From Podochytrium sp. JEL0797 (taxonomy: Eukaryota; Chytridiomycota; Chytridiomycetes; Chytridiales; Chytriomycetaceae), in NCBI GenBank assembly GCA_027596195.1, contig JADGJG010000168.1, positions 1 through 34,746 of the forward strand: a DNA stretch of 34,746 nucleotides, read 5' to 3'. Every line of letters begins with the position of its first letter. Position 1 is the stretch's first letter. Under the pieces are notes generated by a model. It searched no databases. It saw only the letters and a list, made by a program, of their open reading frames with translations, and was not told the DNA's origin. The translations under genes and the position numbers were made by a program. Positions 9,144 through 18,239 of this stretch are shown piece after piece.

Positions 9144-10352
9144 TCATCGTCTCGCGGACGACCGCTCCGAAGACAAACTCTCGTCTCCCATTCTAAATCC
9201 ACTGCTCACGCGGCTTCTTGTGAGTGTTACTCTCGGTACGTTGATTGGCGTGGACGATCGCGAAGATGATACTTGCAGGAACGGGTTCGGAAGGTTGCCA
9301 CGCGATGGGGTGGTTGGGTTCGTTGTGGCTGGGGTGGGTGCCTCTGGGGTGTTGATGGTGGAAGCAGTCGTGGGCGTGCGGTTGCGGTTGGGGATGTTGG
9401 GGCTTGGTGTGGGGCGAGAGATGGATGGGCTAGAGCGGTTGGGAGTTTTGGGGGAGCTTGGGAGGTCCGTCTCGCTTTTGTTCACAAGGGATCTGCTCGT
9501 TATTTGAGTATGAAATTCAGGAACAAAACAAAACAAAAACGAACGAACCCTCGGGTGAGTTTAGAAAGCTGGTAGTTTAACGGGTGATCGTATTCGGGGT
9601 GGAAACTAATCGGAACGGGTACTTGATTCTTGCTCCTGCGAAAAGAAAAACGAAACCGCGTGTGTTTTTTGAGAATTCATTGCCAAAACATAATAGAATC
9701 AAAGAAGCTTACCGCGAAGGAGATGCAGTTCTATCCACGGGCGGAATCCCCAGCATTTCTGCAATGTCGTCGGCAATTCGATTCGAATCGGGAGACACTG
9801 GGTCCATCATGGGCAGCGGGGTGGCATAAAACGCGACAACTGGGCTCTCTTCACGGGCTTCTTGTTCTTCGTTGTTGTTTTCAGCTTCAGTGGCAAACGA
9901 CACGTCTTGTGATTCTTCACTCAATTCTTCCTCCTCGACCACCGCGCTCTCGTCCACCTCCGAAAAAGAGACTCTGCGAAACACACTCGACCCTTCACCC
10001 GGCGTAAACAAAGCAAAGTTCGGACGCGGCGACACTTCGCCTTGAGAGCGAAACAGCGACTCGCCCTGGCAGGGCCTGATTGGAGAAGGACGGAACAGCT
10101 TTGTTGATCTGTGCGCAAAAGAGGCGCTGCTGCCTTCGTTGGCGTTGTTGTCTGATAATGGGCTTTCGTCAAAGTGTTTGCGTTTGGTGCCTGGGTTGTG
10201 TGTGAGTACTCGGTCCATAGTGTACTCGCTATAGATTCTATAGGAGAGTTACCTCCTGTGGGTTGCGGGGTGACGGGAGAAGAGCCCATTTTGTGGCGAT
10301 CGGCGAGTGTTTTGGTTAACGGTGATTTTTTCGGACTCTTGCTTGATCGCAT
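9144..10352 (-). CDS. Ser/Pro-rich disordered protein with an RVxF (PP1-docking) motif
   Basis: Four exons, 10352-10253, 10190-9713, 9635-9549 and 9492-9144, sum to 1014 nt and 337 residues. Three introns have gtaact, gtaagc and gttcgt donors; the last is weak. The N-terminus is basic (MRSSKSPKKSPLTK) and rich in SP/TP sites typical of cyclin-dependent or MAP kinase substrates. Around residue 105 it reads VFRRVSFSEVDE, a match to the RVxF motif used by protein phosphatase 1 partners, followed by a long acidic stretch. A short segment (IADDIAEMLGIPP) could be a helix. The C-terminal 120 residues are Thr/Pro/Ser-rich. No family recognised; a phospho-regulated nuclear or cell-cycle adaptor is a guess. 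Confidence 0.6.
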
Positions 10353-10533
10353 TGAAAGTCGCGTTGGAGGAAAAACAACAAACCCATCAATGCTTCGAAT
10401 CGCAAGTTTCTCCTTCTTCGAGTCTCCCCTCACACTTGTTGAATAATGATGATGTCAACTTAAATCCTCATTTCATTTTTAAATTGAAGTTTCAAATTCT
10501 TCTTTTTCGGGGCACTCAAACTTCTTTCTCATC

Positions 10534-11498
10534 ATGGCACCGGCAACCCGCACGCACTATGACCTATTCATGGCATGGATGGAACGGTATCGATATCCAA
10601 TGATGGGTGAGTGCGATCTTTGATCCTGGGCAAAACCCAGATCGAGTTGAGCTCTGACAACTTACGTCAGCCTGTCATTACGCCTTTATCGGGATATCCT
10701 GTGGCCTTGTTTGTGGCATGGCAACGATCGTTCATATTCAAAAGAAGCAAGAGATGGGCGTGGCATATACATCCAACAGGTGCGGCTTTCCCAACCCAGC
10801 GCCACTCAACTGAATTTTGAACGGCACTTCCCCCGCACCAAATTTACCAGCATCTTAATGTGTGCCGTTTATTCCGGCTTCTCTACCATCGGCTGGCTCC
10901 TCCCCGCCCTCCTGTGCGTCTCGAAATCCTTGGACAAATGGAACCAAAAGTGCTGGGACACCTGGGGACTCCCTCAAAAGGGCCGTTTCTGGTGCTGGTT
11001 CCTCGGAATCAATTCAACGAGTTTAGCGTGCTGGTGTGTCATCACAACGCTGTTTTGGGATCCGACGTGGGTGTGTTGGATCGATTTGGGGGAAGGTGCG
11101 GATTTGAATCCGTACAAGAACAATTTGTGCGATCAGCTCACGAATATTTGGTTTTATGGTTTGTACTTTTGTTCCTTGAGGTTTTGTGGCGTGTGGCGTT
11201 GAGTATTGATTTTTTTGCAGGCGTTTTCATTGTCCTCGCCATCTTTGTGAATCTCTACCTTGTTGTGGATGAACAATTGACAGTCCAGTTCAGCAAGGGA
11301 GAAGATCGAGAAGATGTCGTCAACATGCAACAAACGAGCCCATATGACGCCGCGATTGCGTATCACGACGAAATGGCCACGGACCCCGAATCGATGCCGA
11401 TTCGCGTAGAAGTTCCAGACGCCAAACAGGGAAACCTCATGCATCGCATTCAAACAGCGACTGAGCCTAGGATGGAAACTGATCGGGCAGAGTTGTGA
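10534..11498 (+). CDS. Four-TM membrane protein, paralogue 1 of a tandem pair, unknown family
   Basis: Four exons, 10534-10606, 10671-10779, 10851-11158 and 11221-11498, sum to 768 nt and 255 residues. Four hydrophobic segments are visible: ACHYAFIGISCGLVCGMA, MCAVYSGFSTIGWLLPALLC, WCWFLGINSTSLACWCVITT, and NIWFYGVFIVLAIFVNLYLVV. Between TM3 and TM4 lies a Trp/Cys-rich loop (FWDPTWVCW to LCDQLTNIWFYG) shared with the paralogue; its two cysteines could form a disulfide. The C-terminal 75 residues are polar. I do not recognise the family. Aromatic motifs YRYPMMACHY and WFYG are conserved between the pair, so they are probably structural. The neighbour downstream is its paralogue on the same strand. 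Confidence 0.8.
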
Positions 11499-11741
11499 CG
11501 ACAGGCGGTGGAATGGATTTAAATTTCGTCCTCATAAAGTATTTCATGGCATGCGAATGGAAGACTTATGGCGAATTAGTAACATTCAAATCAAATATCT
11601 GCAAGAGCTGAATAATTCTGGCGGCATTGACTGGGCCGACTGGGCTTTTTTGTAAGAAACAATGCATGAGTCAAACCGCCGCCTGCCAGCCCTTTTCTCA
11701 GCACAAGAATATTGATTATAAACAAAAAACAATCAACAATA

Positions 11742-12617
11742 ATGAGTGTACCCGCAAGACTAAAGACCGCGTGGAACTGGTGCATAGCCTTCTGGGAGAA
11801 ATATCGCTACTACATGATGGGTAAGCACACCCCCCTCGCAAACAACAAAATCAAGAAGCCAAGCATCTAATTGCAACTCCCAAAAACAGCATGCCACTAC
11901 CTCGGCGTTTCCGTGAGTTGCGGCCTCACCTGCGCCATGGCCTCCCTCGTGCACACTCGCAAAAAAGCCCTCCAAGTCCCGTACCCCACTAACAGCATCT
12001 ACTTCTGCGCCGTATACAGCGGCCTCTGCACAATCGCATACCTCTACCCGGCTGTCCTCTGCGCTTCGAAGCGACTCACGCGGTGGCACGAACGTGCGCT
12101 TGATTCGATCGGGGTCACACAACCCATCCGGTTCTGGATCTGGTTCCTGGGTGTGAATGCGACGGCTTTCGGGGCGTGGTGTGTGATTTCGGCCATGTTT
12201 TGGGACCCCACGTTCGTGTGTTGGGATCAGTTGGGAGAGGCACCCGAGTGGAATCCGTACCTGCCGAGTGAATGCGATCAGCTTACGAATATTTGGTTTT
12301 ATGGTGAGCATGCGCACGCGCAAATTTGGGAGGGTGAAAACAAAACAGCTTAACGTTTAACATTTGGAAAAATCGCAGGAATCTTTATCGTCTTCGCCAT
12401 CTTTGGAAACCTCTACATTGTCGTGGATGAGCAGATTCAAATTGTGTTGGGAAAGACGGGCACGTTTGTTGAAATGCACACGTTGGAAAGCCCCACAAGT
12501 AGCATGTCGATTCCTCCTATTCCGTCTCGGGGTGGTGCACGGAGTTCACGCGGTGTTCCTCAGAAACAGACGAGTTTGTCGCCTCAACAAGATATTCGGT
12601 TTTATATGGGAGAGTGA
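11742..12617 (+). CDS. Four-TM membrane protein, paralogue 2 of a tandem pair, unknown family
   Basis: Three exons, 11742-11820, 11890-12303 and 12379-12617, sum to 732 nt and 243 residues. It aligns with paralogue 1 along its length: YRYYMMACHYLGVSVSCG, NSIYFCAVYSGLCTIAYLYP, FWIWFLGVNATAFGAWCV, FWDPTFVCWDQLGEAPEWNPY, CDQLTNIWFYG, and IFIVFAIFGNLYIVVDEQ. The first and last introns fall at the same codons as in paralogue 1, but the intron that paralogue 1 has inside the NSI codons is absent. The cytosolic-looking tail is Ser/Pro/Gln-rich and differs from its sister. A run of 17 G begins two bases after the TGA stop. Confidence 0.8.
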
Positions 12618-13141
12618 AGGGGGGGGGGGGGGGGGCGAAAATATATATTTAATAAGCGAACGAGGTTTGGGTTGTTGATAAATCCACTATAGCTTCCATC
12701 TGTCTGGTATGCGTTTTTAGGTATTTTGAGTCACTTTAACATCTTGAACCACTTCATTATTCAACGAACTATGAAATTGTCTACAACTTTCAGGATTCTC
12801 TGTGTTTTGAGGAAGGTACAAGATACCGACAACATAGAACAGTACTTCAAATTTAATTCTGGAATCACCCGTTGGTTCGAAACCACTTCCGCTTGAGCTC
12901 CAGTACAAGTTCGTGACCACAAGATTCAAAGAGGTAGACTGATCATGTGGATGTGGGTGGTTAATGTTTCAATACCTGATTTCACGCTACGGACCGAGTC
13001 CGAGTCTGAAGCCCACAACAAATTCCTCTTCACAATTCGATAGTTGACTTCCCAACACCAAACCATGTAATTGGGGGTGTCAATTTCTTCGACGATTTAC
13101 AAAAAAAACGATTGGTATAATGTGAGCCGAGATAATCGGGG
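12618..13141. other. Gap with G17 tract and unassigned minus-strand open frames
   Basis: A mononucleotide run of 17 G occupies 12619-12635. On the minus strand an open stretch of about 70 codons (12929-12717) reads protein-like segments (FEVLFYVVGILYLP) but lacks an ATG, and I could not join it to a start by a good splice site. A second minus-strand stretch without an ATG covers 13338-13030. They may be exons of one poorly resolved gene or remnants. Confidence 0.4.
12619..12635 (+). repeat. Mononucleotide G17 tract
   Basis: Seventeen G, starting two bases after the TGA stop of the second four-TM gene, so transcribed as G17 at the start of its 3' UTR if the gene model is right. Confidence 0.85.
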
Positions 13142-13387
13142 ATGCCTGTTGAGCTCCTGGGGACACCAAGTTCAGGTACATTTTTTGCCAAACGAGCCGA
13201 CTCTAAGGCGGCGCGGAACAAGTATCCGGCGCGTGACCGCCCAGCTGCTCCCACGAACGACAATCCGCTTGATCCGCGCTGCGCATCCGCCTCCAAATTC
13301 CCGACTGTAGGAGATTTGACGGTCGGGATCGGAAGCAAACGCGAAATTGATTCGCGTAAAGAACTCTTTCATATTGAGCGAGAATGA
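13142..13387 (+). CDS. Short hypothetical protein, 81 residues
   Basis: An ATG-started single-exon frame, hydrophilic and Arg/Lys/Asp-rich, ending KREIDSRKELFHIERE and TGA. An in-frame TAA lies just before the start, and a TATAAT-like stretch about 25 bases upstream. No family recognised. The competing minus-strand frame over the same bases has no ATG in its longest form, so I favour this one. It ends two bases before the end of the convergent Dus2 gene. It remains a weak prediction. Confidence 0.35.
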   Translation: MPVELLGTPSSGTFFAKRADSKAARNKYPARDRPAAPTNDNPLDPRCASASKFPTVGDLTVGIGSKREIDSRKELFHIERE

Positions 13388-13389
13388 GT

Positions 13390-15005
13390 TTATTCCACAG
13401 ATTCCTTCATCTTCTTTCGCTCTCCAAAATCAATTTCATCAACAACCACTCCCGTACTATTCCGCTTGACCTGTTTCATGACCTCCTCCGTCGGCAAATA
13501 CGGACACTCGGGTCCCAACTCAGCCTCCAAATCCTTCCTCAACAAATCCGCCCTACCCAGGGCCTCACTCCTCGCCAACCTCTCCGCCTCAAACTTTTCA
13601 ATCGCCTCCGCCAATCCAGGAATAATCACCGCCAAATCCTTGTACGACTTCGACCTCGCAAGCTGCGCAATCGGCGGCAAGACGGGGTCCTCGTCGTCAT
13701 TCGCGATGGAATTCAGTTTCCCCTTTAATTGCGCGCGTTTGCCACGCTTTTGCGACGCGGGCCACATTTGCATGAGAACGTATTTGCAGTTATGGAAAAT
13801 CATGTCATATTCGATGGCGGCTTTGGCGTATCCAATGATGGATTGGGTTGGGGTTTTGGGGGTTGCGTTGAAGGTGGACCAGTTGGATTCCGGGCCCCGC
13901 GCGAGCATGAAGGAGGAGACGGATGCTGGAATGTGGAAAAAAAAACGGGAGAACTGAGCACCCAAACAACAAAAAACACGCGTTCCAAAACGAATCAAGA
14001 ACTAGGCCAAACTCACGAGCAATCTTTTTGAGATTCTCCACATCCTCAAGCGTATAAATATCGCCGTTCGCAATCAACGGAATACGAATCGACTTTGCGA
14101 TAGTTTCGAAAATGTCCCAGTGACCTGGGTCCGAGGGCCGTTCGGATCGAAACCGACAGTGCAGAGCGATGGCGCTTACGCCCGTTTTTTCGATTCGTTG
14201 GACAAGTTGTATCGTTTCTTCGGGAGTTTCGAGCATTCGAATCTTGGCCGTGATGGGAAGTGGCACGTTTTCGACAAGTGCGGTGAGAATCTGAAGAAAC
14301 CAAGCAGCAGTGGATCCATTAGCAAACTACCATCCAGTTGGGCAATTTAGCTCTGAAGGAACACACCCCGCAAAGGCGATCCGGAGCCGACAACAACGCA
14401 GCTCCCATCGCGCCCTGAATCGAAAACTTTTTGGGACATCCGCAGTTCAAGTCGATTCCGGAACAGTCTTTCGCGACAGCCAGGGCGGCCTGGACGGCTG
14501 TTTTTGGATCCGCGGAACCAATCTGAATCACGAGTTTTGATTTCTCCTCAGAGTGGACGCGGAGGTTTAAAGTGCCGTCATCGAGGTCGATGAAGTCGAT
14601 CGAGTTGGAGACGACTTTGGTTGGTGGGGTGGTTCAGTTTTCGGGAGGTTTTGGGTTGGGGAATTGGTGGTCACCGTTTTCGATTCGCTTTGATCGGGCG
14701 AGTCGGCGGTCGATGGTTTCGGGGCTGTACACAATGTCTGGTGTTTGATGTCCATTAGATTTCGTATTCAAGCAGAGAGCACTGTTACCGGCTCCTTCTT
14801 GCAGTGCAAGCATCCGCATGGGAAGTGTTCCGCATCGCACCATCGGTGCCAGGATGAGCTTTCCGGCATAGTCGAGATCGACATGGCCCTCTGGTCTCGT
14901 GGCAATCTTGGAAGGTGTTTGGGGCCAGGGGACTGTTGGTTCAGCCATGATGCGTGCGATTCGGAGTGACCGAGCGATTTGCGATACAGTTTTTGCAACC
15001 GACAT
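13390..15005 (-). CDS. DUS2: tRNA-dihydrouridine(20) synthase, Dus2/Smm1 type
   Basis: Five exons (15005-14789, 14737-14675, 14614-14367, 14290-14017, 13925-13390) sum to 1338 nt and 445 residues. The flavoenzyme reduces a uridine in the tRNA D-loop with NADPH. Seen in order: LILAPMVRCGTLPMR (FMN-binding start, about residue 50), DIVYSPETID, KLVIQIGS, IDLNCGCPKKFS with the catalytic Cys at about 153, GAMGAALL, ITAKIRMLE, IALHCRFRSERP, and IPLIANGDI. The usual HGR after the barrel is HCR here. There is no C-terminal dsRNA-binding domain as in animals; the tail is charged. The first ATG gives an Arg-rich start (MSVAKTVSQIARSLRIARI), which could target mitochondria, while an in-frame ATG at 14948 would give a cytosolic form. 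Confidence 0.92.
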
Positions 15006-15044
15006 TTCCAACAACGGAGAAGAGAAAAAACAAAAAACCATCCA

Positions 15045-15765
15045 TCACCCACGCTCCTCCAATTTCTTGAGTCTCTCAATCGCCTTTCTGAATCCTCCCT
15101 CCTGCCTTGCCACCTTCTCTTTTCTTTCGAGATACGCGCGCAATTGGGCGTCCTTCTCATCGAGACTGCCAACCAGTCTCTTGTGTTGTTGCACAAACGC
15201 AATCATGACACAAACTACAGCAACAGCTGCGACACCCACCACAAGTCCCGCGAAACGGCCGTTTTTCATGTAGATTGGACCGGCGTTCATGCCGCCAGTG
15301 TACGCGTCACTTGTGCTTCCTGAACCGAAACCATATCGAGGGTAAGCGTACTGCATTCTCGGATCCCAGTTGTAATCAGCTTTCCACTCGCTGCCCGCTC
15401 CAGACGCGTACTTTTGCGACTCGCCCCACGCGCGGCCACCGAGGTCGTATTCTTTCTTTCGTGTCTCACACGAGAGGAGTTGGAAACTCTGCACCGCGCA
15501 GAGAAACTGCTTTTTCATGGTGGTCGGGTCTTGGTTGCTGACCATTTGATGGTGCGCGGGTCTGAGGTGCCTTTTGGGAGGCCTAGGGTTTGATACTGAA
15601 GGTTGTTTTGTTGTTCTGAGTTGTGATGGGAGAACAGAACTAATCGGTAAAATTACTTACCGGACAGAAGGCGACAGGTGCGCGAGCCGCGAAAGAAGTG
15701 GACAGCAAGCGGCTGGTTACTCTGTGTGAAGCGTGGGGTCGGGAAAGCAAGTTGATGCGGATCAT
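15045..15765 (-). pseudogene. J-domain protein paralogue lacking the HPD segment (broken frame)
   Basis: Exon 1 (15765-15661) encodes an Arg/Ser-rich mitochondrial-type presequence (MIRINLLSRPHASHRVTSRL and on to AFCP). After a 65-nt intron, exon 2 starts YQTLGLPKGTSDPRTIK, which is helix I of a J domain. Compared with its neighbour at 16080-17043, the next part (KKAY to HPD to the loop) is missing and the frame is shifted: the exon-1 frame stops at a TGA shortly after. Helix III (FLCAVQSFQLLSCETRKKEYDL) and the rest continue in the other frame to 15045. That remainder includes a WKADYNWDPR motif, a GPIYM motif, one TM helix (GLVVGVAAVAVVCVMIAF) and a charged tail. Without HPD it could not stimulate Hsp70. 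Confidence 0.75.
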
Positions 15766-16079
15766 TGGGAATGAGAAGTGAGGGATTTTTGCGCTCGAAT
15801 GATTTTCGAAACCAGATTTTCACTGATACCCCAAGTAATGGCACTTCGACAACCCTCGCGCCACCTCTCTCACTCCACGTTTGCGGCTCTCCTAGACCCA
15901 AGAGACCCTTGGAAATTCAATATGAACGCTGTTTTCTCTCCCGTCAGATTCTCATCTCCAAGTCCTCGAGTTCTGCAGGTCATGTCTGCATGTCAATTGC
16001 TTCTACGAACATTGTGTTTATATCACGATTTGAAAGTTCTTCGGCCCGCCCCCTTTCATATTTTCCGACGATCTTTTCC
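15766..16079. other. Spacer between the two J-domain paralogues
   Basis: About 310 bases holding the 3' UTR of the upstream J gene and the promoter of the downstream one. A plus-strand open frame runs through it antisense (15778-16170) and is Arg/Pro/Ser-rich without recognisable features. I see no further gene. Confidence 0.5.
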
Positions 16080-17043
16080 TCATCCATCCGTCTTCTTATC
16101 CAACGCGCGAACGCGTTCCAAAGAACCATCAAACCCCCTCTCTTCCGCCTCCTGCTTCTTTTTCCGATAAAACGCGCCAATAATCCGGTCTTGTTCCTCC
16201 TGAGCCTCGCGATGCGCCGCCATCCGCTGACGCCCACGCCACATCATGGCCGAGGATCCGAGTGCGGCGACTAGGATCACCAACATCGCCATCTTCCAGT
16301 TAGCCTGGAGGATGGGGTGTATATGTTTTTTGTTGGGTTCGGTGAATAAGCACACGCAAGTCGCACCCCCCCCCTTCCAAACCAAAGATTCCAATCGAAA
16401 AAACACGAATAAAAACAACACAAACAGCTCACCATATATATCGGTCCCTTATTCATAGGCCCATAATAATACGCATCATACGCAGCCCCCGGAAACCCAC
16501 CATACGTACCCTTACCCTGCTGTCTCTGCCTCGGATCCCAATTATAATCCGCCTTCCAACCATGACTCCCCGAATCCGCCGCCCTCCCCGCCGCTTCACT
16601 CGCATACCGCCCCGTATCCCCCCTCGCCGCATCCAAATCATATTCTCTCCGCCGTTTCTCGTCCGAAAGGAGTTCAAACGATTTCACGGTTTGGATAAAC
16701 TCGGTGGTCACGCGTTTGTGTTCCGCTGAGCCCGGGGTTGGGGCGCCGTTGGGGCGGGCGGCGAGGCGGTCCGGGTGCAGGTCGAATACGCGGGAGATGT
16801 AGGCTTTTTTGATGTCGAGGGGGGAGGCGGTGGTGGTTACGTTGAGGGTTTTGTACTTTTTGGGGAGGGGAGTGGTATTAGTAAGTTGTTTTCAAGGCGT
16901 TCCGTCATCGGACGGGATGGGTGGGGAATGCTCACGGGACAGAACTTGGTGGAAGCGTTGGCACCTGCTCTTGAAGAACATGAGAAGCAAGCTCCGTGGA
17001 ATCGAAGAGGGATGAATGGACGCGGGAGCCTGGCAGACAGCAT
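16080..17043 (-). CDS. Mitochondrial-type J-domain protein with C-terminal TM helix (DNAJC30-like layout)
   Basis: Three exons (17043-16936, 16855-16433, 16304-16080) sum to 756 nt and 251 residues. Residues 1-36 look like a mitochondrial presequence (MLSARLPRPFIPLRFHGACF). A J domain follows: YKTLNVTTTASPLDIKKAY, HPD at residues 63-65, and helix III ending KRRREYDLD. The middle carries WKADYNWDPR, GFPGAAYDAYYYGPMNKGPIYM, then one TM helix (MAMLVILVAALGSSAMMW, about 182-200) and a charged C-terminal helix. J proteins deliver substrates to Hsp70 and stimulate its ATPase. The order presequence, J domain, C-terminal TM matches the DNAJC30 layout, an inner-membrane protein; orthology is not proven. 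Intron 1 has a perfect TACTAAT branch site. It is divergent from URM1. Confidence 0.85.
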
Positions 17044-17119
17044 TTCGCAACGAGGCGGATTCGAACGAGATTTTTGTTTTTTTTGTTGGAAAGGAAATCT
17101 CCGTCACTCATCGATCGCC
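17044..17119. promoter_or_regulatory. 76-bp bidirectional promoter between the J-protein gene and URM1
   Basis: The ATG of the minus-strand J gene ends at 17043 and the ATG of URM1 starts at 17120, so both 5' UTRs and core promoters must fit in or overlap this short interval. No clear TATA box is visible on either strand. Confidence 0.6.
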
Positions 17120-17613
17120 ATGGAAATCGAGCTTCAGTTCAGGTAAAGGCTTATTCATCAATCCTTCATCACTCCACTTACCACTTGCGGGTTGGTTTGC
17201 ATCAAAAAGCGGCGGCATGGAGCTGCTCTTCAACGGCGTCAAATCCATCAAAGTCGTTCTTCCTGAATCCGTAAAAACAATGCGGGATCTGATTGCGTAT
17301 ACCAAAGACCATCAGCTGAAGGAACGGCCGGAACTGTTTGTGCAGGGAGATTCGGTGTGAGTCGATGATTTGGGAGGGGCGCGACAGTCCAACACAACGA
17401 TCGCTGAACAAAATTTCAAAACTGCGCCCGTTTGCTTTCACTCGAATCGCGAACCGATTATGAAACGTTACCCTTCGATGCCGAATGTGTCTCAGACGTC
17501 CCGGAATTCTGGTGCTCATCAACGATGCGGATTGGGAACTCGAAGGAGAACTCGAGTACGTTTTGGAACGGAAGGACGTGATTGTGTTTATTTCGACACT
17601 TCACGGAGGATAA
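17120..17613 (+). CDS. URM1: Ubiquitin-related modifier 1 (Urm1)
   Basis: Three exons, 17120-17142, 17210-17356 and 17496-17613, sum to 288 nt and 95 residues, close to the usual 99-101. Urm1 is a sulfur carrier: its C-terminal Gly-Gly is thiocarboxylated by Uba4, and it provides sulfur for 2-thiolation of the wobble uridine of certain cytosolic tRNAs; it can also be conjugated to proteins. The C-terminal half is unmistakable: [20 protein letters not shown], then [18 protein letters not shown] and TAA. The N-terminal half ([20 protein letters not shown] and on) fits the beta-grasp start. AATAAA overlaps the stop (17613-17618). With Dus2 nearby, two tRNA-modification genes lie within 4 kb, but without shared regulation visible. 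Confidence 0.95.
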
Positions 17614-17618
17614 ATAAA

Positions 17619-18239
17619 GAACATTCGAAGCAGATGATGTGAATGTTGGAATTTGCAATGAACTCTTGGATTTTTTTTCGCACGTCGAAACCAACTGATC
17701 CGCCGACGCGGCGAGAGCACATCCCAGATGCAAGCCCGTATAATATGGAATGAAATTCTGCATTAATTCTGAGTTTGGGGTCGCGTGTTGGTTTGTTTTG
17801 ATGCGGATAAAAAATTGGCATGCCAAGTGGATCGGAGGTATCACGGCACATCCAAAAACTACACAACAGCCGGTTAGTCTCGCCACGAAGGGCGTAGCGC
17901 GCGGCAGACTTGATTTTGGGATGAGGTGGTGGTGTTGGCGCAAGATGTGGGTGTTGGTGTGGTAATAATTATTCGAGATGGGGGTGTACGGGAGTGTTTG
18001 TGGGTGTGGATGGAATGAGTTTGGATTCTCTTGCTACGACTCTGACAAAAACGCAAAAAAGGCAGCTTGTTGCACTCGAACCAAGAGACTCGCAGCACTC
18101 GCTTCAACGCACAGGTTTGGTTGTCTTTTGTGTGGGTGTGCGTGGGCATCCACACCCCTTCACTGTGGTGGAGCGCTTGTCTGGTGTCTGAACCTGTCTT
18201 TTGCTTTGCAGAGAACCCGCCCTACTCAGACCCCTCCCA
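17619..18239. other. Intergenic 0.6 kb, no secure gene
   Basis: Lies between URM1 and the YTA7/ATAD2 homologue, both on the plus strand. Two overlapping minus-strand frames (17943-17458 and 17866-17588) and a plus-strand ATG frame of 71 codons (17750-17965) compete. None has recognisable motifs, and the minus-strand ones run antisense into URM1. Most likely this is the promoter region of the downstream gene. Confidence 0.5.

Noticed and set aside
13030..13338. Minus-strand frame of 102 codons overlapping the 81-residue plus-strand gene
   Set aside because: No ATG start in frame; a ctacag acceptor precedes part of it, but no donor exon gave a consistent model.
15778..16170. Plus-strand open frame between the J-protein genes
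   Set aside because: Runs antisense into the coding end of the intact J gene, has no features, and no poly(A) signal or splice pattern supports it.
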